A stretch of 64,000 nucleotides of DNA, taken from NCBI GenBank assembly GCA_015064625.1, contig SVRW01000004.1, positions 1 through 64,000 of the forward strand. Direction: 5' to 3'. The position numbers and the translations under genes were made by a program. Under the pieces are notes generated by a model, which saw only the letters and a program-made list of their open reading frames with translations, did not search any database and had not been told where the DNA came from. Each line of letters opens with the position of its first letter. The first letter of the stretch is position 1. The stretch is from Oscillospiraceae bacterium. GTDB lineage: Bacteria > Bacillota > Clostridia > Oscillospirales > CAG-382. Below are positions 42,309 through 50,439 of this stretch, piece by piece.

Positions 42309-42332
42309 TGTGTACTTGCGTCAAAGTACACA
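42309..42332 (+). promoter_or_regulatory. Perfect 5' stem-loop at the start of the lipoprotein mRNA
   Basis: TGTGTACTT (42309-42317) pairs with AAGTACACA (42324-42332) across a GCGTCA loop. The stem begins at or within a few bases of the predicted transcript start. It could stabilise the mRNA or be a repressor operator. Confidence 0.55.
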
Positions 42333-42362
42333 AATTCCTATTTGTTACGGGAGGATAATATT

Positions 42363-44669
42363 TTGAAAAAAATCGGCTTTAAAACAATCCTTACGAAGTC
42401 ACTTGCCGCTTTGCTTGTTGCATTGATGTTTGTGCCTTCTCTTGCATCCTGTAGTGAGGAGCAAGATATTCAGGACACAATAATCCCCGTTTATACATTT
42501 TACGGTATAAAGGGTGAAGGAACTACCGACGAAGCAATAAGAGCGGTTGAACTCGCAATTAACCGTATACTTATTTCAAGATATACCTTAGCTGTCGATC
42601 TCCGCCTTTTCTCCGAAGCTGAATATGAAGAAGCTTTGATGTCAGCCATGGAAGACGTTGAAAAATATGAAAAAGGTGAATATTCTTCCGAAGAATCTTT
42701 AGAATCAGGTGATGACGATCCTTATACATATACAGAGGATAAAATCATATCAATGCTCGAAAACGGCAAAGATTTTAAATTGAAAGCACCACGTGTTGAC
42801 GTTGTTCTCTGTAAGGATTCAAAGCATTATTTTGATCTTGCAAACTCCAAAAAGCTTGTTGCTATTGATACGACTCTCGAAAACGAAGGTAAGGTTCTTT
42901 CCGAATATATCCACCCCACACTTTTCTCCCTCGCAAAAATTGGCAGAAAAACCTATGGTGTTCCTAACAACGTCGCTTTAGGTGAATACGAGTACATTGT
43001 TTTCAACAAGGAATACCTTGAAAAGCACAAATACGACTATACAACTATGAAAACGCTTGAAGATCTTGAGGATTATCTTGAGCTCATCAAAACCGAAGAT
43101 AAAGACGTTGTTCCCCTTCTCAAAGCAGGAACTCCCGCAACGTATGAATATTTGTTCGGTGACAATTCTCCATTTTATATCAATCCCGCAACAACAACAT
43201 CGGGAGAAGCAACAGGAAGACTTTACGGAACGTTTGATACATCGCTTTTTGCATACATTATTGAAGACTACGCAACTCTTATTGGTAAATATAATTCTCT
43301 TGGATATCTTCCCAAGGATGGTGACAGCGGCAAGGATTTTGCAGTAACTTTCATTAAAGGTACTCCAGCTGATATCAAAGCCCTTGAAGAAAAAACAGGA
43401 AAAAAATTCGAATATGCCGTTTACAAAAATCCCGTTGCAACAACTGAATCTTTAGGCACTGTTTATTCTATTTCTTCCAGCGTTTCTGATACTGAAGTTA
43501 CAACAATTATTGATATTATAGTTGCAATGTTCACTGATGAGAAGATTAAAAACTATTTCTATCATGGTGTTCAGGGCGAACATTATATACTCGACGATGA
43601 CGAAAGAGTACAGCCTATTAAAAATGAGTCAACAGGCAACTTTGATTATGTGATGTCAAATGAATACACAGGTAACGTTTATCTTGCAGCTCTCAAGCAG
43701 GGTGAAAACGAAAGCACGAACGATTATATCAAACAGATAAATCTTGCTGCTAAGCTTTCCCTCACCTCGGGTTTCTCATACGTTCCCAAAACATACACAG
43801 TCGGTGACAAGACCCTCACCGAACCCAACTACGTAGAAATAATGCAGGAAGCTTTTGGTGATGCTGTACACAAGCTTTCAACAGGTGCTTACGGATTCAT
43901 TGATTACGATGAATTTAAAGTTACCATAGAAGCTGACCTCAAAGCTTATGCGGAAAAAATAATTTCTGCTGAGTACGCACAAAAGCTTGTTGACAAACAT
44001 CTTGAGAAGAATGATGAATATCTCAAATCCAAAGAATTTTTGGATCAGGTCAGAAAAGAAGCTACAGATCTTGTTAACGAAGGCATGATTACAAACGCAA
44101 AAACCGCTTTAAAAAATGAATTCACAAAAGTGGTAAAGGAAGAAATGCCTGACGCTACAGCTGAAGAAATTGATGCAGCTGTTGCATCACGTATAACGGA
44201 TGAGGCTATTGAAGACTATATCAGCAAAAACTTCTCACAAGAAGAAAAGGAAACTCTTATTTCCAACCGAATGAACATACTTATCAACAATGTATCAGCA
44301 AGTATTTCAAAGGATTATAAAGAATCTGCTGAATATAAAAATGCTGTTGCCAAGTACACTACTTCTTCTGAATACGCTTCAGCCGTTGCAGAGTATATCG
44401 CAACCAAAGGCAATGATTACGTTGAAAAAGAATTCATTATGGCTATTGAGAATCAAATAATCGCTGAGACCGAATCTCTGCAGGAGAAAGCCGTGGAAGC
44501 TGTTGAACTCGCTATTAAAAACTTCAACAAAGAAGCTTCCAAAGCTTTCGATTGGACACCCGCAGAAGCATCAAAAAATCTTGATGTAAATTCATATTCC
44601 GATTTCTTTGAAAAAAGAGTTGAAGCTCAGTATTATGTTGTATATACAGATCCCGACGCCAAGAAATAA
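42363..44669 (+). CDS. SBP-like lipoprotein with long C-terminal helical extension
   Basis: This 768-residue lipoprotein has a signal peptide, then lipobox SLASC near residue 30. The mature part has a family-1-like solute-binding pattern: YTFYGIKGEGTTDEAIRAV, RVDVVLCKDS, YGVPNNVALGEYEYIVFNKE, AGTPATYEYLFGDNSPFY. Beyond about residue 530 is a helix-rich Lys/Glu/Ala region with about 200 residues unlike binding proteins. The start is TTG at 42363 with GGGAGG upstream. The ATG at 42291 lies in the promoter. No permease or ATPase gene is adjacent. Confidence 0.78.
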   Translation: MKKIGFKTILTKSLAALLVALMFVPSLASCSEEQDIQDTIIPVYTFYGIKGEGTTDEAIRAVELAINRILISRYTLAVDLRLFSEAEYEEALMSAMEDVEKYEKGEYSSEESLESGDDDPYTYTEDKIISMLENGKDFKLKAPRVDVVLCKDSKHYFDLANSKKLVAIDTTLENEGKVLSEYIHPTLFSLAKIGRKTYGVPNNVALGEYEYIVFNKEYLEKHKYDYTTMKTLEDLEDYLELIKTEDKDVVPLLKAGTPATYEYLFGDNSPFYINPATTTSGEATGRLYGTFDTSLFAYIIEDYATLIGKYNSLGYLPKDGDSGKDFAVTFIKGTPADIKALEEKTGKKFEYAVYKNPVATTESLGTVYSISSSVSDTEVTTIIDIIVAMFTDEKIKNYFYHGVQGEHYILDDDERVQPIKNESTGNFDYVMSNEYTGNVYLAALKQGENESTNDYIKQINLAAKLSLTSGFSYVPKTYTVGDKTLTEPNYVEIMQEAFGDAVHKLSTGAYGFIDYDEFKVTIEADLKAYAEKIISAEYAQKLVDKHLEKNDEYLKSKEFLDQVRKEATDLVNEGMITNAKTALKNEFTKVVKEEMPDATAEEIDAAVASRITDEAIEDYISKNFSQEEKETLISNRMNILINNVSASISKDYKESAEYKNAVAKYTTSSEYASAVAEYIATKGNDYVEKEFIMAIENQIIAETESLQEKAVEAVELAIKNFNKEASKAFDWTPAEASKNLDVNSYSDFFEKRVEAQYYVVYTDPDAKK

Positions 44670-44682
44670 TATTTAATTTACA

Positions 44683-44724
44683 AACGGGACAGCTGATAAC
44701 TCGGTTGTCCCGTTACATTTTTGA
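44683..44724 (+). terminator. Intrinsic terminator of the lipoprotein gene
   Basis: AACGGGACA (44683-44691) pairs with TGTCCCGTT (44706-44714), followed by ACATTTTTG. The T-run is a little interrupted. Confidence 0.75.
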
Positions 44725-44748
44725 CAATATAAAAGAAACAGAGAATTG

Positions 44749-47496
44749 ATGATGAAAAAAACAATTATTTCTTTCTGTAATTTTGTGAGATCCAAAAATT
44801 TATTTTACTATTTATCAGCACCGATATTGACATTTTTGGTTTTCTCCATTATCTTTTCAGTAAATAACATTTACCCTTTCGGTGAAGAACCTATTGCATG
44901 GTGCGACCTCAAACAGCAAGGGATACCTTTGCTTATGAACCTTAAGGATGCATTAAGCGGAAATGGAAGCGTTCTTTACAGCTTTAACAATGCATCTGGA
45001 ATGAACTTCTGGGGTGTATTTTTGTTCTTTCTTTCCAATCCTTTTTCATTCCTTTGCGTTTTCTTTGAAAAATCAGAGCTTTATTTGGTTGTAAATCTTC
45101 TTATAATCTTAAAGCTAATGACAGCCTCCTTTACGGCAACATTTTTCTTCATAAAAAGCAATAAGTATTTGCAAAAAGGTATTTCTGTCGCATTGGGCCT
45201 TTCATATGCATTATGTGCATATGGTCTTATGTATTACCAGAATATAATGTGGCTGGACCTTATGTATTTATATCCCCTTCTCGCTTTAGGTATAGAGAGA
45301 GTCATCCACAGAAAAGGATATGGATTTTATACCGCTATATTAGCTCTTTGCGTTATATTCAATTTTTATCTGAGCTATATGGTTGTTATTGCAGTTCTCA
45401 TCATTATTGGTGTTTATCTGCTTGTTTCAAATCAGACCAAAGAAGAAAAAAGAATAGTTGCTTTCGATTTTTTCAAAGGATCAGCTATAGCGGCTATGCT
45501 TTCTGCGGTTTCATGGCTTCCTGCTTTTCTTCAATATAGCAGTTCAGGAAGAGGAGAAGACATTATTGAAACTCTCGGAACATCCAACTGGTATTCAAAT
45601 TCCGACACGATTATTTTACTGTTGCTTTCAACAACAATAATTTTGCCTGGATTTATTTCAATTATAAAGCCCGACAGAAAAAGAGTTGCAACCTTCGTTT
45701 CTTTCGTTCTTTTTACGCTCCCAATTTTCGTTGAACCTATAAATAAAATGTGGCATACGGGAAGCTATATGGCATTTCCTGGAAGATACGCTTTTATAAC
45801 AACATTTACAGGTCTTGAAATGGTGGCTTTAGCTTTTGAAGATAAATCCACAAATCCTTGTTTCTCACCCATTGAAGAAAGTTTCTTTTCAAAATCAAAT
45901 CTGATTGCAAAAATAAAAAGCTTTTTCACATCTGACAAGTTAACAGAATGTATTTTATTTTCAATTACAGGTATTATAACGATTTATCTTCTCGGCGAAA
46001 AAATTGCAACAGATTGGTTTATTAAAAACGAAGAAGTTCTCTCCAAATATACGGATTCCCTTTGGAGCAACAAGGAACAGCTCATGCTTACCTTGAAGGT
46101 TGCAGGAGTTTTCGCATTTGTTTATATTATTTTTACCGCAATTTACAAATTGAAGCTTGTATCCAAAAGGATATTTGCCATATTCCTCACAGGTATTATT
46201 ATATGCGAAGGAATATTTGCAATTAACGTTTATGCGGTTTCCGTTGTAAACAGAAACGTTTTTGACGGATACGAAGACTTCCTTGACCTTGAAGGTAAAA
46301 TTGAGGATGATGATTTTTACAGAATAAAAACAGAAAAAAAATATCACGATTCAAACCTTTTAGGTGCTTTAGGATATAATTCAATAGGTCATTACACTTC
46401 CCTTTCAAACCTTGATTATATGAACGCATATAAGGCTCTCGGTTATTCTTCATCCTGGATGGAGCTTTCAACATACGGAGGCACAGAGCTTTCAAATGCA
46501 ATTATGTGCGTTAAATATAACGTTATAAAGAAAAAATCAAATCAATGCGTATATACAAACGGTACGTACAGCATTTTTGAAAATCCTTATTCTCTCGGAC
46601 TTGGCGTTAAATATTCGGGTATAGACGACGTTTTTGCCTGCGATGAAGGCTCAAGAATTGATTATCAGGAAAAGATTTTTGCTTCACTTTTTGGAAGCGA
46701 TGAAAATCTTTTCGAAAAATACGAACCAACAACCCTGAAAGATTGTGAAATTTCAAAAAAAGGCGATAAAATCAAAATTGAAGGTAAAGGTACTATCACG
46801 TATATCATAGACGTAAAAGGGCGTCAGAGTCTTTATTTTGACGGTTTCGGTGAATACAGCAACGACCTCAGACAATCAATAAACAAAGGATTTTCAATTT
46901 CCGTAAACGGAAAAAGAAGTTCTCTTTTCCCCGATGGCTTATACACAGGGCTTGTCCATCTCGGCACTTTTGAAGACGAACAAGTAAAAGTAACACTTGA
47001 AACCAGAAAGAACAATATGACGTTGCATTCCTTCGGAATCGCAGGACTAAAAAAAGACGTTCTTGAAAAAGCCGTTGAAAATGCTGATTCTGGATATCTC
47101 AAGACGGAAGACAACAAGGTTATTGGAACAGTTAACGGCAAAGAAGGTGAACATCTTTTCGTTTCTGTACCCTACGATGACGGTTTCAAAGTTACTGTAA
47201 ACGGCGAAAAGGTTAATGCAGAAAAGGTATTCGGAGATTTCTATTCAATTCCTTTGAAAGACGGAGAGAACGTTATTGAGATGAAGTACACTCCAAATGG
47301 TTTCACTTTGGGACTCCTTATTACTATTTTGGGTGCACTAATTGCAGGAGTTATATATTTCTTGAAAAAGAAGAAAATTTCGTTCACTTTCATTGAAAAC
47401 AAGAAGTTTCTTTTCTCCTTTGCATTTATCGGTTTGTTTGTAGTTGTAATTTGTCTGATTTATCTTTTCCCAATGGCTGTTAAAATTTTCTATTAG
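44749..47496 (+). CDS. YfhO family membrane protein
   Basis: About 915 residues with at least 10 membrane helices (residues 20-520 and 840-915) and a large outside domain at about 530-840. Motifs of the YfhO/GT-C-like group are present: GEEPIAWCDLKQQGIPLLMN near the N-terminus (the Asp in the first outside loop is GT-C typical), YGLMYYQNIMWLDLMYLYPL and FPGRYAFITTFTGLEMVAL. In Gram-positive bacteria YfhO-type proteins take part in glycosylation of teichoic acids using undecaprenyl-phosphate-sugar. The start could be ATG at 44749 or 44752. Confidence 0.85.
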   Translation: MMKKTIISFCNFVRSKNLFYYLSAPILTFLVFSIIFSVNNIYPFGEEPIAWCDLKQQGIPLLMNLKDALSGNGSVLYSFNNASGMNFWGVFLFFLSNPFSFLCVFFEKSELYLVVNLLIILKLMTASFTATFFFIKSNKYLQKGISVALGLSYALCAYGLMYYQNIMWLDLMYLYPLLALGIERVIHRKGYGFYTAILALCVIFNFYLSYMVVIAVLIIIGVYLLVSNQTKEEKRIVAFDFFKGSAIAAMLSAVSWLPAFLQYSSSGRGEDIIETLGTSNWYSNSDTIILLLLSTTIILPGFISIIKPDRKRVATFVSFVLFTLPIFVEPINKMWHTGSYMAFPGRYAFITTFTGLEMVALAFEDKSTNPCFSPIEESFFSKSNLIAKIKSFFTSDKLTECILFSITGIITIYLLGEKIATDWFIKNEEVLSKYTDSLWSNKEQLMLTLKVAGVFAFVYIIFTAIYKLKLVSKRIFAIFLTGIIICEGIFAINVYAVSVVNRNVFDGYEDFLDLEGKIEDDDFYRIKTEKKYHDSNLLGALGYNSIGHYTSLSNLDYMNAYKALGYSSSWMELSTYGGTELSNAIMCVKYNVIKKKSNQCVYTNGTYSIFENPYSLGLGVKYSGIDDVFACDEGSRIDYQEKIFASLFGSDENLFEKYEPTTLKDCEISKKGDKIKIEGKGTITYIIDVKGRQSLYFDGFGEYSNDLRQSINKGFSISVNGKRSSLFPDGLYTGLVHLGTFEDEQVKVTLETRKNNMTLHSFGIAGLKKDVLEKAVENADSGYLKTEDNKVIGTVNGKEGEHLFVSVPYDDGFKVTVNGEKVNAEKVFGDFYSIPLKDGENVIEMKYTPNGFTLGLLITILGALIAGVIYFLKKKKISFTFIENKKFLFSFAFIGLFVVVICLIYLFPMAVKIFY

Positions 47497-47520
47497 CCTA
47501 TATGAAAACAGGAGGCCTTT

Positions 47521-48213
47521 ATGATTTATTCTATTGCAGGTATTACCGTTGAGCTTGACTTCAAATATAAATACGGTGAGGAAAAATGCGAAAGATATTT
47601 ATCAGAAGGTTCTCCTGTTTTTTCTGCTTTCGCTACAGATGATGAAATTCAAAAAGAAAAATTAAACACCCCCGAAAATTCTCTTGAAGCATGTGAGTTT
47701 GATTGTGTTTTCAGAAAGCTTTACAACTATGCACCAAAGGAAGGCAGGATGCTTGTTCACGGAGCAGCTCTTATGATGCACGGAAAAGCCTTTTTGTTCA
47801 CAGCTCCGTCAGGTACAGGAAAAAGCACACATATAAAATTATGGGGAAAGAAATTTGGAAAGGACGTAACCGTAATTGACGGAGACAAACCCTTCGTTAG
47901 CTTTGAAAATGGAAAGGCTTTCGTTTGGGGAAGTCCGAGAAGCGGAAAAGAAGGATGGAACAACCCTATATCTGCTCCTCTTTGTGGAATTGCGTTTTTA
48001 GTACGAAGTGAAAAAAACAGAATAGAAAAAGTCTCCCCTTTGGAAATGGCTGAAAAGTTTTTCGCCCAATGCTATATTCCTAAAAGCAAAGATACGGCTT
48101 TATTAAGTGTTGAAATGATAAATGGGATATTATCCACTGTCCCTTTATATAAGCTTTATTGCAACATGGAAATAGAAGCGGCAGAAATAGCATTTAACGG
48201 AATGAACAATTAA
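47521..48213 (+). CDS. HPr-kinase-like P-loop protein
   Basis: This 230-residue protein has a Walker A APSGTGKST at residues 95-103, immediately following the family segment HGAALMMHGKAFLF. Then IDGDKPFV, WGSPRSGKEGWN and PLCGIAFLVRSEKN follow. This matches an HprK-like or SynChlorMet-type P-loop ATPase group of unknown function. There is no HPr partner near. It starts 25 bp after the YfhO gene. AGGAGG lies upstream of the ATG. It may phosphorylate a protein or small molecule, but this is not known. Confidence 0.75.
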   Translation: MIYSIAGITVELDFKYKYGEEKCERYLSEGSPVFSAFATDDEIQKEKLNTPENSLEACEFDCVFRKLYNYAPKEGRMLVHGAALMMHGKAFLFTAPSGTGKSTHIKLWGKKFGKDVTVIDGDKPFVSFENGKAFVWGSPRSGKEGWNNPISAPLCGIAFLVRSEKNRIEKVSPLEMAEKFFAQCYIPKSKDTALLSVEMINGILSTVPLYKLYCNMEIEAAEIAFNGMNN

Positions 48214-48217
48214 ATAG

Positions 48218-48260
48218 AAAAGACTTGCGTATGAGATATCTCGTACACAAGTCTTTTTTA
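48218..48260 (+). terminator. Strong intrinsic terminator
   Basis: A long hairpin has outer arms AAAAGACTTG (48218-48227) and CAAGTCTTTT (48248-48257), with the inner palindrome GTATGAGATATCTCGTAC nearly joining them. A T-run follows. It separates the P-loop gene from the convergent prfA. Confidence 0.92.
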
Positions 48261-48293
48261 ATTAAGAAAAAACTATTACATATAAAACATATA

Positions 48294-49358
48294 TTAGCCT
48301 GCAGCCAAGCGTTCTGCACGGTCTGCTGTTATGAGGGCATCTATCATTTCGTCAAGCTTTCCGTTAAGGAAATTTTCAAGGTAATAGAGGGTAAGACCTA
48401 TACGGTGGTCAGAAACACGTCCCTGCGGATAATTATAGGTACGTATACGTTCGCTTCTGTCACCCGTGCCCACCTGACTCTTACGTTGAGAAGCAACTTC
48501 ATCAGCCTTCTTTGAACATTCAAGGTCATAAAGTCTGGATTTCATAACCTTCAAGGCTTTTTCCTTGTTTTTAAGCTGGCTACGCTCATCTTGGCAGTCA
48601 ACAACTATACCCGTTGGAATGTGGATTATTCTTATGGCAGATTCCGTTTTATTAACGTGCTGTCCGCCTGCGCCTGAGCTATGATGTCTTGTAATCTCAA
48701 GCTCGTCCATATTAAGCTCAAATTCCACGTCTTCTGCTTCGGGAAGTACGGCAACGGTTACTGTTGAGGTGTGAATTCTTCCTTGAGTTTCCGTTTCGGG
48801 AACACGCTGAACACGATGAACGCCGCTTTCAAACTTAAAGCGTGAATATGCACCTTCTCCCACAACCATAAAGGACACTTCCTTAAAGCCTCCAAGTTCT
48901 GTTTCGTTTGCATAAAGAAGCTCTGTTTTGAAGCCTGCAGATTCTGCATACATATTATACATTCTGTAGAGAACAGCAGCGAAAAGGGATGCTTCTTCCC
49001 CACCTGCACCGCCTCTTATTTCAATAATAACGTTTTTGTCATCGTTTGGATCTTTGGGAAGGAGCAACTCTTTTAATTTCTGTTCAGCAGAAGTGCAAAA
49101 TTCGTTTGATTCCTGAATCTCCGCCTTGGCAAGCTCACGCATTTCTGCATCCTGCTCTACTGCAAGGATTTCTTCTGCATCGGCTATATTTTTCTTTGCC
49201 TGCTTATATGAACGGAAAACTTCCACAATATCCGTTAAGGATTTATATTCTTTGATATATTTTCTATAAAGGTCCATATCGTTCATCACTTCCGTTGATG
49301 AAAGCTTTTCTTCTATCTCAATATACCTTTCTTCGATACTTTGAAGCTTAGTTAACAT
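48294..49358 (-). CDS. prfA: Peptide chain release factor 1
   Basis: This 354-residue protein recognises UAA and UAG stop codons. The GGQ motif is in [18 protein letters not shown] (near residue 230), and the anticodon-mimic PxT region reads [19 protein letters not shown]. Length and order are normal. AGGAGG lies 9 nt before the ATG at 49358. It is followed by the terminator listed above. The PrmC methyltransferase that usually modifies this GGQ is not in the window. Confidence 0.97.
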   Translation of the reverse strand: MLTKLQSIEERYIEIEEKLSSTEVMNDMDLYRKYIKEYKSLTDIVEVFRSYKQAKKNIADAEEILAVEQDAEMRELAKAEIQESNEFCTSAEQKLKELLLPKDPNDDKNVIIEIRGGAGGEEASLFAAVLYRMYNMYAESAGFKTELLYANETELGGFKEVSFMVVGEGAYSRFKFESGVHRVQRVPETETQGRIHTSTVTVAVLPEAEDVEFELNMDELEITRHHSSGAGGQHVNKTESAIRIIHIPTGIVVDCQDERSQLKNKEKALKVMKSRLYDLECSKKADEVASQRKSQVGTGDRSERIRTYNYPQGRVSDHRIGLTLYYLENFLNGKLDEMIDALITADRAERLAAG

Positions 49359-49440
49359 GGATTTTGCCTCCTATAGTAATATTTTATATTGTCTTTGCAT
49401 AGGATAGTACAAAGTCAAAAAAGATTTTTAAAATTTCTGT

Positions 49441-50439
49441 GTGAAAGGAGTTACGTCTAAAAAACGTAAAAATCAGATGAAAACAAGCTTCAATTCAATC
49501 TCACAAACCAGCTTCTTACCCGAAGGAAGACTTTTATTTACAGCCCAGAATTATTCCCGTATGAAAAACTTGGATTCTTTAATAAAAGCAATGGATGAAC
49601 AGGTTATTCTGGAAGGGAGAGCTGTACTTTGTGATAATCATCATAATCTCCACGTTGAAATGGGAAATTTCAAAGGAATAATCCCTGCTGATGAATGTGT
49701 TTACTCATCATTTCCCATAAAGGACGTTGCTATCATAAGTCGGGTTGGAAAAAGCGTTTCATTCGTTATAACCGATATAACCGTTGGAGAACGAGGAGAA
49801 CCGTTTATTCTCCTTTCCCGAGCAAAAGCTCAAAAGTCTTGCATCGATGAATACATATCATCCCTTGTTCCTGGGGACATAATAGATGCAAAGATAACCC
49901 ATATGGAGAACTTCGGATGCTTTGTCGATATCGGTTGCGGAGTTATTTCATTGCTCAGCATAGATACAATGTCCGTGTCACGAATTTCTCATCCCAAAGA
50001 CAGATTTTTCACAGGTGAATCAATCAAGGTTATTATTAAAACTCCTGCAGATGATACAGGCAGAGTAACGTTAAGCCATAAAGAACTCCTTGGCACATGG
50101 GAAGAAAACGCATCTTTGTTCTCCGTTGGAGAAACTGTATCGGGTCCCGTACGTAGCATTGAAAGCTACGGAGTGTTTATTGAGCTTACTCCCAACCTTG
50201 CAGGTCTTGCGGAATACAAGGAAGGAATATCGGCAGGACAGATAGCAACAGTTTACATAAAGAGCATTATCAAGGAAAAAATGAAGGTAAAGCTTGTTAT
50301 AGTTGACTGTGTAACATCAGAGGGAATACGTCCCAAGCGGAATTATTTTATCAGTGAGGGTCACATTGACCGCTGGGTATACTCCCCTGACGTTTCAGAC
50401 AGATTGATTGAAAGCGTTTTCAATGACGATAATTATTGA
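49441..50439 (+). CDS. S1 RNA-binding domain protein
   Basis: This protein of up to 332 residues has three S1-like OB folds. The first is at about 40-125 (LEGRAVLCDNHHNLHVEMGN, divergent). The second is at about 135-215 (LVPGDIIDAKITHMENFGCF and later VTLSHKELLGT), and the third at about 220-285 (FSVGETVSGPVRSIESYGVF). It looks like a short S1 homologue, perhaps a ribosomal or mRNA-binding factor. Start choice is uncertain: GTG at 49441 or ATG at 49477. Neither has a good ribosome binding site, though AAAGGAG lies between them. Its stop overlaps the convergent hydratase by 20 bp. Confidence 0.85.
   Translation: MKGVTSKKRKNQMKTSFNSISQTSFLPEGRLLFTAQNYSRMKNLDSLIKAMDEQVILEGRAVLCDNHHNLHVEMGNFKGIIPADECVYSSFPIKDVAIISRVGKSVSFVITDITVGERGEPFILLSRAKAQKSCIDEYISSLVPGDIIDAKITHMENFGCFVDIGCGVISLLSIDTMSVSRISHPKDRFFTGESIKVIIKTPADDTGRVTLSHKELLGTWEENASLFSVGETVSGPVRSIESYGVFIELTPNLAGLAEYKEGISAGQIATVYIKSIIKEKMKVKLVIVDCVTSEGIRPKRNYFISEGHIDRWVYSPDVSDRLIESVFNDDNY

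Noticed and set aside
42291-42362. ATG at 42291 as the start of the SBP-like lipoprotein
   Set aside because: It falls within the promoter, upstream of the likely transcript start. TTG 42363 has GGGAGG and begins a proper signal peptide.
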